From Gp13-AA77 sp035946575 (GTDB lineage Bacteria > Acidobacteriota > Terriglobia > UBA7540), in contig DASYZG010000094.1 of assembly GCA_035946575.1 (NCBI GenBank), forward strand, positions 1 to 64,000: a stretch of 64,000 nt of DNA, in the 5' to 3' direction. The translations under genes were made by a program, and so were the position numbers. The notes under the pieces are model-generated. The model did no database searches. It was given only the letters and a program-made list of their open reading frames with translations, and was not told the DNA's origin. Each line of letters opens with the position of its first letter. Position 1 is the first letter of the stretch. Shown here piece after piece: positions 32,449 to 41,663 of this stretch.

Positions 32449-34881
32449 ATGAGCAGCTTCATGCAGGATGTGCGCTTTGGCTGGCGCGCGCTGGGTAAGA
32501 ATCCCGGCCTGACGGCAGTGGCGGTGATCGCGCTGGCCCTGGGGATCGGCGCCAACACCGTGATGTTCAGCACCGTGGAGGCCTGCGTCGTCCGGCCGTT
32601 CGCTTTCAGGGATCTCGACCGCGCCGTGGCCATCTGGGAGACGGCGCCCAAGCAGAACGAGAATCATATCAGCGCGGCGCCGGCCAACTTTCTTGACTGG
32701 CGCACCTGGAACCAGCGAGGCCGCGCCTTTGACCTGCTGGCGGCGACCCACGGATGGAACGTCAACCTGACAGGTTCCGGGGTGGCGGAGAGGGCGGAAG
32801 GCTCCCAGGTCACGCCGGATTTCTTCGCCCTGCTCGGCATCGCGCCCCAGCTGGGGCGATCCATCGCCGCCGGCGACTATACTCCGGGCCGCGATTCGGT
32901 GATCGTCCTCAACTACCGGTTCTGGCAGCGGCGCCTGGGCGGCGACCGGCAGGTTGTCGGGCGCAGCCTGCTCCTGAACGGCGCCAAGTCCACCGTGATC
33001 GGCGTCATGCCCGTGGATTTCGACTTCCCTCCAGGCACTGATTTGTGGGCGCCGCTCGACCTCGCCGGCGCTCCGGGAGCTGATCGCAGCAGTCACTACC
33101 TCAAGGTGATCGGACGGCTGCGGGCCGGCATTCCGGCGGCGCAGGCGCAGGCCGATTTGAATGCCCTGGCGGCGCGCCTCGGCCAGGAGTATCCGGCTAC
33201 CAACGCTAACCACGGCGTGCGCGTCATCGGCTTGGTCGAAGACATGACCGTCGGCACCCGGCAGTTTGTTCTGACCCTGATGGGAGCGGCGGTCTTCGTG
33301 CTTCTGCTCGCTTGCGCCAACGTGACCAATTTGAACCTGGCGCGCGCGACCGCGCGGCAGAAAGAGGTTGCGCTGCGGATCGCGATGGGCGCCGGCCGCT
33401 GGAGAATCGTGCGGCAGTTCCTGGTGGAGGGCGTGCTGGTGTCGATGGCAGGTGCAGCCGGAAGCCTTCTGCTTGCCTCCTGGGCGCAACGCATCAGCAT
33501 GCGGAGCATCCCGCCGTTCATCGTGCAGCACGTGCCGGGCATCAAGTACCAGTCCATCGACTGGCGCGTGTTCGCCTTTACGCTCGTGATCGGCGTCGGC
33601 GCGGGAATCCTGGCCGCACTCGCCCCGGCCCTGCAGGCGTCGCACGCGGATGTGAATCAACTGCTGAAGGAGGGCGGACGCAGCGGGACCTCGGGCGCGG
33701 CTCACGCGCGCCTCCGCGCCCTGCTCGTCGCCTCCGAAGTGGCGCTGGCCCTGGTGCTGCTGGTGGGCGCCGGGCTGATGGCCAAGGGCTTCCGCCGCCT
33801 GCTCAATTCCGATCTGGGTTTCGACCGGTACCACGTCCTGACCTTCCACGTTGCTCTCGCGGAATCGAAGTATCGCGACGCCGCCGGCATCCGCGAGTTC
33901 TATGACCAACTGGTGGCGCGCGTCCAGGCTCTCCCGGGCGTGCAATCCGCGGCCGCCGTCGCCAGCCTGCCGGGGAGTTGGAATTGGGACGTGACCACCT
34001 ACCGGGGCGAGGGCCAGCCTCCGGCGAAGCCCGGCGAGTTGCGGACGGCGATGTCGCAGGTCGCGACGCCGGATTTCCTTCGCGCGCTGCGCGTGCCGCT
34101 CCTCAAGGGACGATTCTTCACCAGCCAGGACGGCCCCGAGGCTCCCCCGGTGGCGGTCATCAACGGGCAACTGGCGCAGGAGATCTGGCCGAACCAGGAC
34201 GCGATCGGCAAGCGCATTCAATTAGGAGGGGACAAGGAGCCCTGGCGCACCGTGGTCGGAATCGCCGGCGATTTCCGGCAGTCGTCGTTCGACACCTGGC
34301 CGGTCTCCGCGAGCTACGTACCCTTTGCCCAGGTTTCCCCAGGTTCCATGGCTCTGGCCATCCGCACGGCGGGTGACCCTCTGGCGCTGGCGGCCGCGGC
34401 GCGCGCGGCCGTGGCCGCTATCGATCCCGACCAGCCGCCTTACGAGATGCGCGCGCTCCAGCAGATCATCTCTGACAATGACAGCGGCGTCGAGTTCTCC
34501 GCCAAGTTCATGGTGGCTTTTGCCGTGATCGCGCTGATCCTGGCCGCCGCCGGCATTTTCGCGGTCATGGCCTACTCGGTACGCCAGCGGACGCACGAAA
34601 TCGGCGTACGCATGGCCCTCGGAGCAAGGCGGTCCGACATGCTGCGCATGGTGATCGGCTACGCGCTCAAGCTGGTCGGTCTCGGCCTGCTGGTCGGCCT
34701 TCCCATCTCCATCGCCCTGAGCCGCATCCTTTCCACTGTGCTCTTCAAGGTCATCAGCATGGATATTCCTGTGCTTGCCGGCCTCACTTTGTTGCTGGCG
34801 CTGATCGCCGCCCTGGCGGCTTACGTCCCCGCGCTCTGGGCGTCAAAGGCCGATCCTATGGAAGCGCTGCGGTACGAATGA
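32449..34881 (+). CDS. ADOP-family FtsX/MacB permease
   Basis: The 810-residue protein is a tandem duplication of the MacB/FtsX permease unit, the layout of the acidobacterial duplicated orphan permease family. It begins FGWRALGKNPGLTAVAVIAL and has two sets of periplasmic core plus membrane segments (signatures ARQKEVALRIAMGAGRWR and RQRTHEIGVRMALGARRSD). It ends SKADPMEALRYE. GGAGGT is five bases before the ATG. Such permeases lack a linked ATPase gene, as here. They are thought to act in export or envelope processes; substrate unknown. Their abundance is a hallmark of Acidobacteriota. Confidence 0.92.
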   Translation: MSSFMQDVRFGWRALGKNPGLTAVAVIALALGIGANTVMFSTVEACVVRPFAFRDLDRAVAIWETAPKQNENHISAAPANFLDWRTWNQRGRAFDLLAATHGWNVNLTGSGVAERAEGSQVTPDFFALLGIAPQLGRSIAAGDYTPGRDSVIVLNYRFWQRRLGGDRQVVGRSLLLNGAKSTVIGVMPVDFDFPPGTDLWAPLDLAGAPGADRSSHYLKVIGRLRAGIPAAQAQADLNALAARLGQEYPATNANHGVRVIGLVEDMTVGTRQFVLTLMGAAVFVLLLACANVTNLNLARATARQKEVALRIAMGAGRWRIVRQFLVEGVLVSMAGAAGSLLLASWAQRISMRSIPPFIVQHVPGIKYQSIDWRVFAFTLVIGVGAGILAALAPALQASHADVNQLLKEGGRSGTSGAAHARLRALLVASEVALALVLLVGAGLMAKGFRRLLNSDLGFDRYHVLTFHVALAESKYRDAAGIREFYDQLVARVQALPGVQSAAAVASLPGSWNWDVTTYRGEGQPPAKPGELRTAMSQVATPDFLRALRVPLLKGRFFTSQDGPEAPPVAVINGQLAQEIWPNQDAIGKRIQLGGDKEPWRTVVGIAGDFRQSSFDTWPVSASYVPFAQVSPGSMALAIRTAGDPLALAAAARAAVAAIDPDQPPYEMRALQQIISDNDSGVEFSAKFMVAFAVIALILAAAGIFAVMAYSVRQRTHEIGVRMALGARRSDMLRMVIGYALKLVGLGLLVGLPISIALSRILSTVLFKVISMDIPVLAGLTLLLALIAALAAYVPALWASKADPMEALRYE

Positions 34882-34960
34882 AGGCATCGAACGATGGAGC
34901 CATGGAGTCGATGAATCCATGAGCCAACGGCTAAATGGCTCAATTTTTCCAACCGCCCGC
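34882..34960. repeat. degenerate short-word repeat after the ADOP gene
   Basis: The words ATGGAGCC, ATGGAGTCGATGAATCC and ATGAGCCAACGGCTAAATGG with GCTCAAT occur in succession, forming weak overlapping palindromes (GAGCC/GGCTC). It is non-coding and similar in style to other intergenic tracts here. Confidence 0.45.
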
Positions 34961-35001
34961 CTGACTGTGGCATCTTAGTCGAAGTATCCTCGAAGGAGCC
35001 T

Positions 35002-36768
35002 ATGCGCCGCCGCCCGATCGTGCTGTCGCCGCTCTTGCCCCTGCTGATGGCGATGGCGCCGGCGATGCAGGCGCAAGCGAACGGCAGTGCGGCCCTGGGG
35101 TTGCCGGAAGCGCCCCGCGCCGTGAGCATTGACTTTGATTTTGTGGTCGCCGCGCAGGTGGCCGGAATCATCCAGGGCTCCCGGTCTTCCCAGCAGAATT
35201 CCGCCAGTACCGGCACATCGTCCATCGAGGGCACGGTCGCCGATGCCCAGACCGGCCAGCCGGTGCGCAAGGCCGAAGTGACTGCCTTCGCTACCGGCCA
35301 GGACGCGCCCGATCCACAGTCGATCGCCACCGACGCGAGCGGCCACTTCACGATCGGCGGCCTTCCGGCGGGCAAATATCGCCTCCGCGTCTGGGCCAAT
35401 CGATTTGCGCCGCAGGCGTATGGCGCCAGCCGCTCTGGCGACCGCGGCAAAACCGTGGACGTTGCCGCCGGCCAGCACGTCAGTGGTATCGATTTTCGCC
35501 TTGTTCCCTGCGGGGTGGTCACCGGCGAAATTCACGATGAGAGCGGCGATCCTGTGGAGGGCGCCATGGTACAAGCCGTTCCCGTGGGCCGCCGGCGAGG
35601 GTTCCGCGGCGGCAGCCAGGGGCAGACGAACGATCTCGGCCAGTATCGCTTGTACAATCTGCCGCCTGGGAAATACATGATCGCGGCCATGATGCCGCGA
35701 GCTGAGGTGCGACAGCCGGGGACCGAGGAAGAAGCCTACGTCCCCACGTTCTACCCCGGCACCACCGATCCTGTCTCGGCCGCGGCCATCGCGGTCGATC
35801 CCGGCACCGAAGCCGAGGGAATCGATATCGACGTGCACCCGGTGCGCGCGGTGCGAGTGAGCGGCAGCGTCATGAATTTATCCGGCGGCGGGAGCACCCA
35901 AAATGCCTACGTGATGCTGATGCCCGCGGGCCTCGATCCCCGCCGCAGGCGGCCCTTTGGCATGATGACGGCGGGCCGCTACTCGGCGAGCGCCGCCGGG
36001 CCGCGCGGCGAATTCGAGATCACGGGGGTTCCGGCCGGGTCCTACTGGGCCGTCGCCAATCTCCAGGACTCGCAGCGCCAATATGAGGGTCGGGTTCAGG
36101 TGCAGGTGGCCGACGCCGACGTGCAGGGCGTAACGATACCCGTCAGCGCCGGAGCCAACCTTACCGGCCACGTGCGCGTGGACTCGCAGGGCCGGTTCGA
36201 TTATTCCAAACTTACGGTGGCGGCTATGCCGACCGATGGCGTCGGCTTCGGCGGGCAGGGCGCGCAGGTCCGGCCCGACGGCAGCTTCACGCTCGAGAAT
36301 GTGCCCGCCGGCAATTATCGCCTGAACGTCTCCGGTTATCCCGAGGGGTACTACTTGAAAGCCGTGCGCTTCGGCGGCGGCGACGTGCTCGATACGGGCC
36401 TGAGCGTGGACGCAACGAGCGGCGCGGCGCAGCTTGATATTCTCCTGAGCGCCGGCGGCAGCAGCGTCAGCGGCACGGTGATGAACGACGGGAAGCCGGC
36501 GCAGGCGACCGTCCTTTTGGTGCCCGACCCGCCCCACCGCGATCGCGAGGACCTCTACTCGGTGAAGAGCACCAAGTCCGACGGGTCGTTCAGCATGCCC
36601 GGTCTGCCGCCCGGAGATTTCAAGCTCTTCGCCTTCGAGGATCTCGATCCCGGCCTGATGGGCGATCCTTCGCTGTTGCAGCCCTACGAGTCCAAGGGTT
36701 CGGCTGTGCACCTCGACCAGGGTCAGAAGCAGACGGTGCAGCTGGAATTGATTCCGGCTCAGGAATAA
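35002..36768 (+). CDS. secreted protein with several carboxypeptidase-regulatory-like domains
   Basis: The 588-residue protein has a signal peptide (about 1-27, LLPLLMAMAPAMQAQA) followed by repeated beta-sandwich units of the carboxypeptidase D regulatory type: SSIEGTVADAQTGQPVRKAEV (about 73-93), VVTGEIHDESGDPVEGAMV (about 172-190), LTGHVRVDSQGRFDYSKL (about 387) and SVSGTVMNDGKPAQATV (about 492), each followed by a YRL or F-K-L strand. AAGGAG lies just before the ATG. Proteins of this design are exported and may bind carbohydrate or protein partners. It follows the ADOP gene by 120 bases and may be co-transcribed. The specific function is unknown. Confidence 0.75.
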   Translation: MRRRPIVLSPLLPLLMAMAPAMQAQANGSAALGLPEAPRAVSIDFDFVVAAQVAGIIQGSRSSQQNSASTGTSSIEGTVADAQTGQPVRKAEVTAFATGQDAPDPQSIATDASGHFTIGGLPAGKYRLRVWANRFAPQAYGASRSGDRGKTVDVAAGQHVSGIDFRLVPCGVVTGEIHDESGDPVEGAMVQAVPVGRRRGFRGGSQGQTNDLGQYRLYNLPPGKYMIAAMMPRAEVRQPGTEEEAYVPTFYPGTTDPVSAAAIAVDPGTEAEGIDIDVHPVRAVRVSGSVMNLSGGGSTQNAYVMLMPAGLDPRRRRPFGMMTAGRYSASAAGPRGEFEITGVPAGSYWAVANLQDSQRQYEGRVQVQVADADVQGVTIPVSAGANLTGHVRVDSQGRFDYSKLTVAAMPTDGVGFGGQGAQVRPDGSFTLENVPAGNYRLNVSGYPEGYYLKAVRFGGGDVLDTGLSVDATSGAAQLDILLSAGGSSVSGTVMNDGKPAQATVLLVPDPPHRDREDLYSVKSTKSDGSFSMPGLPPGDFKLFAFEDLDPGLMGDPSLLQPYESKGSAVHLDQGQKQTVQLELIPAQE

Positions 36769-36781
36769 CAGCGGCATCCAG

Positions 36782-36950
36782 GTGGAGATTCGATTCAGGG
36801 GCGAGCTCACGGCGGGCAGGGTGGTGCTCGGCCCCAACGATGTCGAACCTTCGCCGGGCGTAACGGCCCTGGAATCGGTGGGAATAACCGTTGATCCGGC
36901 TACCAGGACCGTGAAAAGTCTGCCTCCGGTGCCGTTGCAGAGGATGGTGG
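36782..36950 (+). pseudogene. remnant of a clan-AA (retropepsin-like) aspartic protease, C-terminal part only
   Basis: The frame from GTG 36782 reads VEIRFRGELTAGRVVLGPND then GVTALESVGITVDPATRTVK and SLPPVPL. This matches the C-terminal half of small bacterial retropepsin-like proteases (pattern L-L-G-x-T-A-L-E-x2-G-x3-D-P). The N-terminal half with the catalytic Asp-Thr-Gly is absent. After residue 56 the frame runs into a palindrome and unrelated sequence. It is therefore a decayed fragment, although a new short product cannot be excluded. Confidence 0.6.
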
Positions 36951-36975
36951 CATCGCAGCCATGGATGGTGTTATC

Positions 36976-36997
36976 GGGGCGGTTCGTGAACCGCCCC
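36976..36997. repeat. GGCGG-type palindrome
   Basis: GGGGCGGTTCGTGAACCGCC plus CC is a near-perfect 22-base palindrome of the family seen at 211 and 9205. Confidence 0.65.
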
Positions 36998-37115
36998 TGC
37001 GCCAAATTGACCCCGGCAGCCGTTTCAAAGGCAACTGGAGCGTCTGCGCACGCTACGGGCTCGAGGCGCCGGGATGGCTCTGGCCCAAAGTCTGGCGCTG
37101 CCAGGAGCCTTGACC

Positions 37116-37763
37116 TCAGGCCCTAAGCAGCTTCGAGCGTCCGATGGCTCCAATGGCCAGCAGGCCGATTCCCACCAGAAGCAGTGAAGCCGGTTCCGGG
37201 ACGGCCGAAGGCGATAAAACAAGATCGCCGCTCGCCACCAGGCCGGATCCTGGAGCGGTCCCGTCCAGAGTGACCTGGTAGGTGCCGGTGTAATCGGTCG
37301 AGCCTGGAAGCCCGAGGAAGCTTAAGAGGGCGGAGTCCACGCTGCCGCTCGCAATCGTCGCCGAGATAAGCACGCTGTCGGAGCCCTGCACACCCGTCTG
37401 GTCGGAGCTGAACTCTCCGCTGAACAGAGTTACAGGAGTGCAAGACGTAGCCGGGGGAACACAACCGGTGATGATGAACGAGTTGGCGGCACTCGGCCCC
37501 CACGACCAGGGATCGGAAGTGGTTCCGCTTCCACCCAGAAACGAACCGCTGGTGAAAACTTCGTTAGCCATGGAAATCGTGTAGTCATTGGGGGAGCCCA
37601 CCACCCTGACCGCCATCCCGAGAGAGGTTGCCGATAAGGTGCCGGACCCATTCCAGGACCAGGTTCCGCCGTTGCCGGAACCCTCAAAATCGATCGAGCT
37701 GCAGAACGCTGGCAAGGATGTGATCGACAGAACGACCGCTAGAACAGCTACTTTCTTCAACAT
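37116..37763 (-). CDS. PEP-CTERM sorting-domain protein
   Basis: The 215-residue protein begins with a signal peptide (MLKKVAVLAVVLSITSLPAFCS) and ends with the PEP-CTERM signal: VPEPASLLLVGIGLLAIGA followed by a basic tail (RSKLLRA). The middle (about 23-185) is Ser/Gly/Thr-rich with beta character. PEP-CTERM proteins are processed by an exosortase and exported to the cell surface or matrix; no exosortase gene is in this window. AAAGGAG eight bases before the ATG fixes the start. The biological role is not known. Confidence 0.88.
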   Translation of the reverse strand: MLKKVAVLAVVLSITSLPAFCSSIDFEGSGNGGTWSWNGSGTLSATSLGMAVRVVGSPNDYTISMANEVFTSGSFLGGSGTTSDPWSWGPSAANSFIITGCVPPATSCTPVTLFSGEFSSDQTGVQGSDSVLISATIASGSVDSALLSFLGLPGSTDYTGTYQVTLDGTAPGSGLVASGDLVLSPSAVPEPASLLLVGIGLLAIGAIGRSKLLRA

Positions 37764-38549
37764 CAACTTTGCTCCTTTCGCTTCGCACTTTCCGTGATCA
37801 CCTGACACGTCGGGCGCGGACGAAGATTCAGGACCTGGCTCCTCGCCCCGCATCGGCTGGTTCCGTTCGGCCGAAACACGAATTGTAGAAGCTGAGTGGA
37901 GAACCGCCAATCCGGTAGTTTCCCAATTTCCGGGGATGAATCGATGTATGTTCTTGTAAGTTTATGTTGACTGGAATAACAATGATGTCCAGCTTGAACC
38001 GGGGGTGCCGCAGGCTTGACGACCAAAGGCGAATGCTCACCCGTTTCCCTGCATGCAACGCCAGCTGCGAGCTAAGTTGCTGAAAACATTCGAAAAATAA
38101 ATATTCCCAATTTTCTCACTTTTCTCAATTTTCTCCATTGTCCCATTTTGTTATGGCATGCTCAAAACATGCGGGACTCTAACAGAAAGCCGCCGATCCA
38201 AACCGGGTTCGCGACAAGGGGACCGGGCGGGACGAAGGTGTCGAACCGGCGCACCGAACCGCCCCGGAGGGCAGGCCTCGATCTTCTGGAAGGGTGCCCT
38301 CCCGGCCTAAGTAATGGTGAATCGAAACCAATCGCCCAAGTGACACAAAATGTTTTAGTTAACTCTCGTTTGGCATGCCGGACACTCGGGATTCACGGGA
38401 AATCGAAACCAAACTTCGAAGTGATTCAGGAATTGAGGGTTAGGACCGGAATCCCCTGTACTTTAGTGCGGATTGCGAACCCACTTTCAGGCCTGTTTTT
38501 GGGCCTGTTTTGCCGATTCTGGTGGCTTTCGACCGCTTTTTTGACTGGA
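37764..38549. other. long intergenic region with a pyrimidine-rich repeat
   Basis: These 786 bases hold no supported gene. A plus-strand frame from 38148 has no ribosome site, has odd composition and runs antisense to a phosphatase relic. The notable element is a pyrimidine-rich 58-base sequence at 38092-38149 that recurs inverted at 62701-62758. A GCATG...CATGC dyad follows at about 38156-38172. Local AT content is high for the window. Confidence 0.55.
38092..38149 (+). repeat. pyrimidine-rich dispersed repeat, copy 1
   Basis: The core runs TTTCTCACTTTTCTCAATTT then TCTCCATTGTCCCATTTTG. The reverse complement of 62701-62758 matches it almost base for base, with one or two small indels and few substitutions over about 57 bases. 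Confidence 0.75.
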
Positions 38550-38771
38550 TCAGCCCACGTTTGCGACTACAAGCGTCATGTCGTCATGCTGCGGCCCACC
38601 GGCGGCGAAGCGCTCGATCTCGGCGAGGATCAGCTTCTGCAACTCCACCGCGGAAAGCCGCAGATTCTCCGAGACCACACGCTGCCGGCGACCTTCGCCA
38701 AATTCCTCGTCGCGGCTGTTCATCGCTTCGAGCACGCGGAAGAGCAGCTGCGTCGCGGTGAGAAACAGCAG
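38550..38771 (-). pseudogene. C-terminal remnant of a SpoIIE/PP2C-type phosphatase
   Basis: The last 57 codons on the minus strand read VLEAMNSRDEEFGEGRRQRV, then LSAVELQKLILAEIERFAAG, GPQHDDMTLVVANVG and stop. This is the characteristic tail of SpoIIE-family Ser/Thr phosphatases (FGEERL-x-n-GAPQ-x-DDMTLVV). The upstream part is scrambled (LLFLTATQLLFRVLEA where LLLYTDGVTEA is expected), and the metal-binding N-terminal half is missing. The gene is therefore truncated. It faces away from modA. Confidence 0.65.
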
Positions 38772-38994
38772 AAGCCAGAGTCCTTTGTGTTTCAGCACGA
38801 AGCCTCGCAGCAAAGAATCGTACACCAATCCGCGACGGCGGGGCCATTGCGAGATCAAGTGACCGGGCGATGGGGAGATCGCGCCATCGAGCCATTGGGT
38901 CATTGAGGTATTGAACCGTCAGCGATGGGACTGCTTGAGCTGTTCGAGCCGGTTCGGCATAGTGTTGCTAGACGTAAAAGTGTATATTGTCTTC

Positions 38995-39786
38995 ATGAAT
39001 CTTGCGATGACGCTGCTGCTGACTGTGAATGGCTGGGCGTCCGGGCGGGCGCCGGATGGGGGTCGCCAGATCACGGTGGCTGCGGCGGCCGACCTGACAT
39101 TCGTATTCAAGGACGTCGCGGCGCGCTTCGAGAAGCAGACCGGGATCGATGTCCGGCTGTCCTTTGGGTCGTCGGGCAACTTCTTCGCCCAGATCCAGAA
39201 TGGAGCGCCTTACGACATTTTCTTTTCGGCTGACGCGCGTTATCCGCGGCAACTCGAGTCGGTGGGGCTGATCGAACCGGGAACGTTTTATCGTTACGCG
39301 CGCGGCCGGATCGTTCTCTGGGCTCCCAAAGGATCGGGCATTGACGTGGCGCGTGGTCTCGGTGTCCTGGCGGAGCCGGCCGTGCGCAAAATAGCCATTG
39401 CCAACCCCGAGCATGCTCCTTACGGGCGCGCCGCAGTTGCCGCCTTGCGGCATGAGGGGCTGTACGATCAGGTCCGCGACAAGCTGGTGCTGGGCGAGAA
39501 CATTTCGCAGGCCGCGCAGTTCGTCCTTTCGAGCGGCGCCGGCGTCGGAATCGTCGCGCTGTCGCTGGCGTTATCGCCGACCATGAAGCATCAGGGCAAA
39601 TTCTTCGAGATACCGGAGTCGAGCTATCCGGCCATCGATCAGGCGGCGGTAATCCTGAAATCGTCGCGAAACAAGGACGCTGCCCGGCGGTTCCTCGATT
39701 TTCTGCGCCGGCCGGAGATTGCCGGCCTGATGCGGAGCTATGGATTCGCGCTTCCAGCCTCCCGTGCCGCCGGCGCGACCCCATGA
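38995..39786 (+). CDS. modA: molybdate ABC transporter substrate-binding protein
   Basis: ModA is the periplasmic binding protein for molybdate (or tungstate). The 263-residue protein has a short N-terminal hydrophobic stretch (MNLAMTLLLTVNGWASG) and then the family blocks ITVAAAADLTFVFKDVAARF, LSFGSSGNFFAQIQNGAPYD, FFSADARYP and IANPEHAPYGRAA. The ATG at 38995 is preferred, although an in-frame GTG at 38980 is possible. The stop overlaps the modB start by four bases (ATGA). It is the first gene of modABC. Confidence 0.93.
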   Translation: MNLAMTLLLTVNGWASGRAPDGGRQITVAAAADLTFVFKDVAARFEKQTGIDVRLSFGSSGNFFAQIQNGAPYDIFFSADARYPRQLESVGLIEPGTFYRYARGRIVLWAPKGSGIDVARGLGVLAEPAVRKIAIANPEHAPYGRAAVAALRHEGLYDQVRDKLVLGENISQAAQFVLSSGAGVGIVALSLALSPTMKHQGKFFEIPESSYPAIDQAAVILKSSRNKDAARRFLDFLRRPEIAGLMRSYGFALPASRAAGATP

Positions 39787-40460
39787 ACTGGCCTGCCATC
39801 ACCCTGAGCCTGCGCCTCGCCTTCATGGTAGCGGCCTTGCTGCTCGTCTTCGGAATTCCGATCGCCTACTGGGTCACCTTCTCCCGCTGGCGCTGGAAAT
39901 TTCTGGTCGAGGCTATCGTGGCACTGCCGCTGGTCCTGCCGCCGACGGTGCTCGGGTTCTACCTGCTGGTGGCCATGGGACCGCGGAGCCCGTTCGGCCG
40001 CTGGTACGCGTCCTGGTCGGGACACGGCCTGCCCTTCACCTTTGAAGGACTGGTGCTGGCGTCGGTGCTTTACAGCCTGCCGTTCGCGGTACAGCCGACC
40101 GCCGCCGCCTTCGCCCTCGTCGATCCCAGCCTGATCAACGCCTCGTCGATTCTGGGCGCGTCGGCTTGGCGCACGTTCTTCCGCGTGATCCTGCCGCTTT
40201 CCGCGGGCGGAGTGGTGACCGGAGTGATCCTGAGCTTTGCCCACACGCTCGGCGAGTTCGGCGTGGTGCTCATGGTCGGTGGCAACATTCCCGGCGCCAC
40301 GCAGACCATTTCCATTGCGGTGTACGATCAGGTGCAGGACCTCGACTTCGTGGCCGCCAACCACACCGCGTCGCTCCTGCTGGCGTTTTCGTTCATCACG
40401 CTTTCGGTCACTTACGCACTCAACCGGAGGATTTGGGCCGTATGGCCGCTGCATCAATGA
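39783..40460 (+). CDS. modB: molybdate ABC transporter permease
   Basis: This 225-residue inner-membrane permease has about five membrane segments and the EAA-type cytoplasmic loop (ASSILGASAWRTFFRVILPL) typical of binding-protein-dependent permeases. The family block ALPLVLPPTVLGFYLLVAMG is also present. The start overlaps modA and the modC start lies inside its 3' end, so the three genes are translationally coupled. It forms the channel with ModC. Confidence 0.93.
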   Translation: MNWPAITLSLRLAFMVAALLLVFGIPIAYWVTFSRWRWKFLVEAIVALPLVLPPTVLGFYLLVAMGPRSPFGRWYASWSGHGLPFTFEGLVLASVLYSLPFAVQPTAAAFALVDPSLINASSILGASAWRTFFRVILPLSAGGVVTGVILSFAHTLGEFGVVLMVGGNIPGATQTISIAVYDQVQDLDFVAANHTASLLLAFSFITLSVTYALNRRIWAVWPLHQ

Positions 40461-41560
40461 TCCCGGTGGAGACCCGCGGTCTCGAGGTTCGCGTCCGCAA
40501 GCAATTCACAGGCGGATTTGCCCTCGACGCCGAATTCCGGGTCGAGCGCGGGTTCACGATCCTCTTTGGCCCGTCAGGCTCGGGCAAGACGACGCTGCTC
40601 GAGTGCCTTGCGGGATTTCGCACGCCCGATTCGGGGCGCGTGGCGCTCGGCGGCCGCGCGCTCTTCGATTTCGAGCAGAAGATCAACGTGCCGGTGCGCG
40701 AGCGCGGCATAGGTTATCTTCTGCAAGGCCTTGCCCTGTTTCCCCATCTGACGGCGGAAGCGAACGTGGCCTACGGCCTTGCCAGGCAGCCCGCGGACGC
40801 GCGGCGCGCGCGGGCTCGGGAGATTCTGGAATCGTTCCGCGTCAGTCACGTCGGCGCTCGCAAACCGGGGGCCATCTCGGGTGGCGAGCGCCAGCGAGTG
40901 GCTCTGGCAAGGTCGCTCGTGACCAACCCGGCCCTTCTGCTGCTTGACGAGCCGCTGTCAGCGCTCGACGCCATCGTAAAATCGAAGATCATCGACGACC
41001 TGCGCGCCTGGAACGCCTCGCACAACATTCCCATCATCTACGTCACCCACTCGGCGGCGGAAGCGTTCGCGCTCGGCGAGCGCATCGTGGTGCTCGAGTC
41101 CGGCTCCGTGCTGGCGCAGGGTTCGCCGCAGGGGGTGCTGGCCGCGCCGCGTCATGAAACCGTGGCGCAACTCGCGGGTTTTGAGAATATCTTCGACGCT
41201 ACCGTGACGGCCTTGCGTGAGGAACAGGGAACCATGCGCTGCCGCCTGGGATCGAGCGCGGTCGAACTGGAGGTGCCGTTGCTCTGGATCGAGCCGGGCT
41301 CGCCAACTCGGGTGGCGATCCGCGCGGGCGACATTCTGGTGGCCACGGCGCGTCCGGAAGGAATCAGCGCGCGTAATACCTTTCAGGGGAGACTAGTCTC
41401 GCTCGATCGTCACGGTGTGACCGTGATCGCGACCGTCGACGCGGGCGTGCGCTTCGAGGTACACCTGACGCCGAGCGCGATTCACTCCCTCGGACTCGAG
41501 TCAGGTCAGAACGTTTGGCTGATCGTCAAGACGTACTCATGCCATCTGGTTGGGGCGTAG
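40442..41560 (+). CDS. modC: molybdate ABC transporter ATP-binding protein
   Basis: This 372-residue ATPase of the molybdate importer has Walker A GPSGSGKTTLL, signature AISGGERQRVALA and Walker B LLLLDEPLSALDA with the H-loop VTHSAAEA. A C-terminal Mop-type domain (about 245-372, with GRLVSLDRHGVTVIATVDAG) is present, as in standard ModC. The ATG at 40442 has GGAGG 11 bases upstream; a second ATG at 40457 overlaps the modB stop. No other molybdenum-related gene is nearby. Confidence 0.93.
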   Translation: MAAASMIPVETRGLEVRVRKQFTGGFALDAEFRVERGFTILFGPSGSGKTTLLECLAGFRTPDSGRVALGGRALFDFEQKINVPVRERGIGYLLQGLALFPHLTAEANVAYGLARQPADARRARAREILESFRVSHVGARKPGAISGGERQRVALARSLVTNPALLLLDEPLSALDAIVKSKIIDDLRAWNASHNIPIIYVTHSAAEAFALGERIVVLESGSVLAQGSPQGVLAAPRHETVAQLAGFENIFDATVTALREEQGTMRCRLGSSAVELEVPLLWIEPGSPTRVAIRAGDILVATARPEGISARNTFQGRLVSLDRHGVTVIATVDAGVRFEVHLTPSAIHSLGLESGQNVWLIVKTYSCHLVGA

Positions 41561-41569
41561 CGGTGAGTC

Positions 41570-41662
41570 AGGTTGCCAGTACGTCAGTGGGTCAGTTTGT
41601 CAGTAGATCAGTACTCCCACTGAAATACTGAAGGACTGAAATACTGAAATCTGAAATCCTGA
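41570..41662. repeat. degenerate short-word repeat tract
   Basis: Successive imperfect copies of GTCAGT and ACTGAAAT (for example ACTGAAATACTGAAGGACTG followed by AAATACTGAAATCTGAAATC) fill the gap between modC and the convergent zinc-ribbon gene. It has no coding character. Confidence 0.55.
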
Positions 41663-41663
41663 C

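Larger units (their letters stand above)
36769..37115. other. intergenic region with an aspartic-protease remnant and a palindrome
   Basis: Between the regulatory-domain gene and the convergent PEP-CTERM gene lie a truncated clan-AA protease relic (36782-36950) and a GGCGG-type palindrome (36976-36997). The remaining bases show no gene. Confidence 0.55.

Noticed and set aside
32239..34221. Minus-strand frame of 660 codons opposite the ADOP gene
   Set aside because: It is a shadow frame with biased composition and no ribosome-binding site. The plus-strand ADOP gene explains the conservation.
38148..38906. Plus-strand frame of 252 codons between the PEP-CTERM gene and modA
   Set aside because: It has no family resemblance, no ribosome site and irregular composition. 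It is antisense to a phosphatase remnant at its 3' part.
38911..38995. ModE-type operator or molybdenum cofactor riboswitch upstream of modA
   Set aside because: The TATATT near 38983 is not part of a recognisable dyad, and no conserved riboswitch helices could be seen in the short leader.
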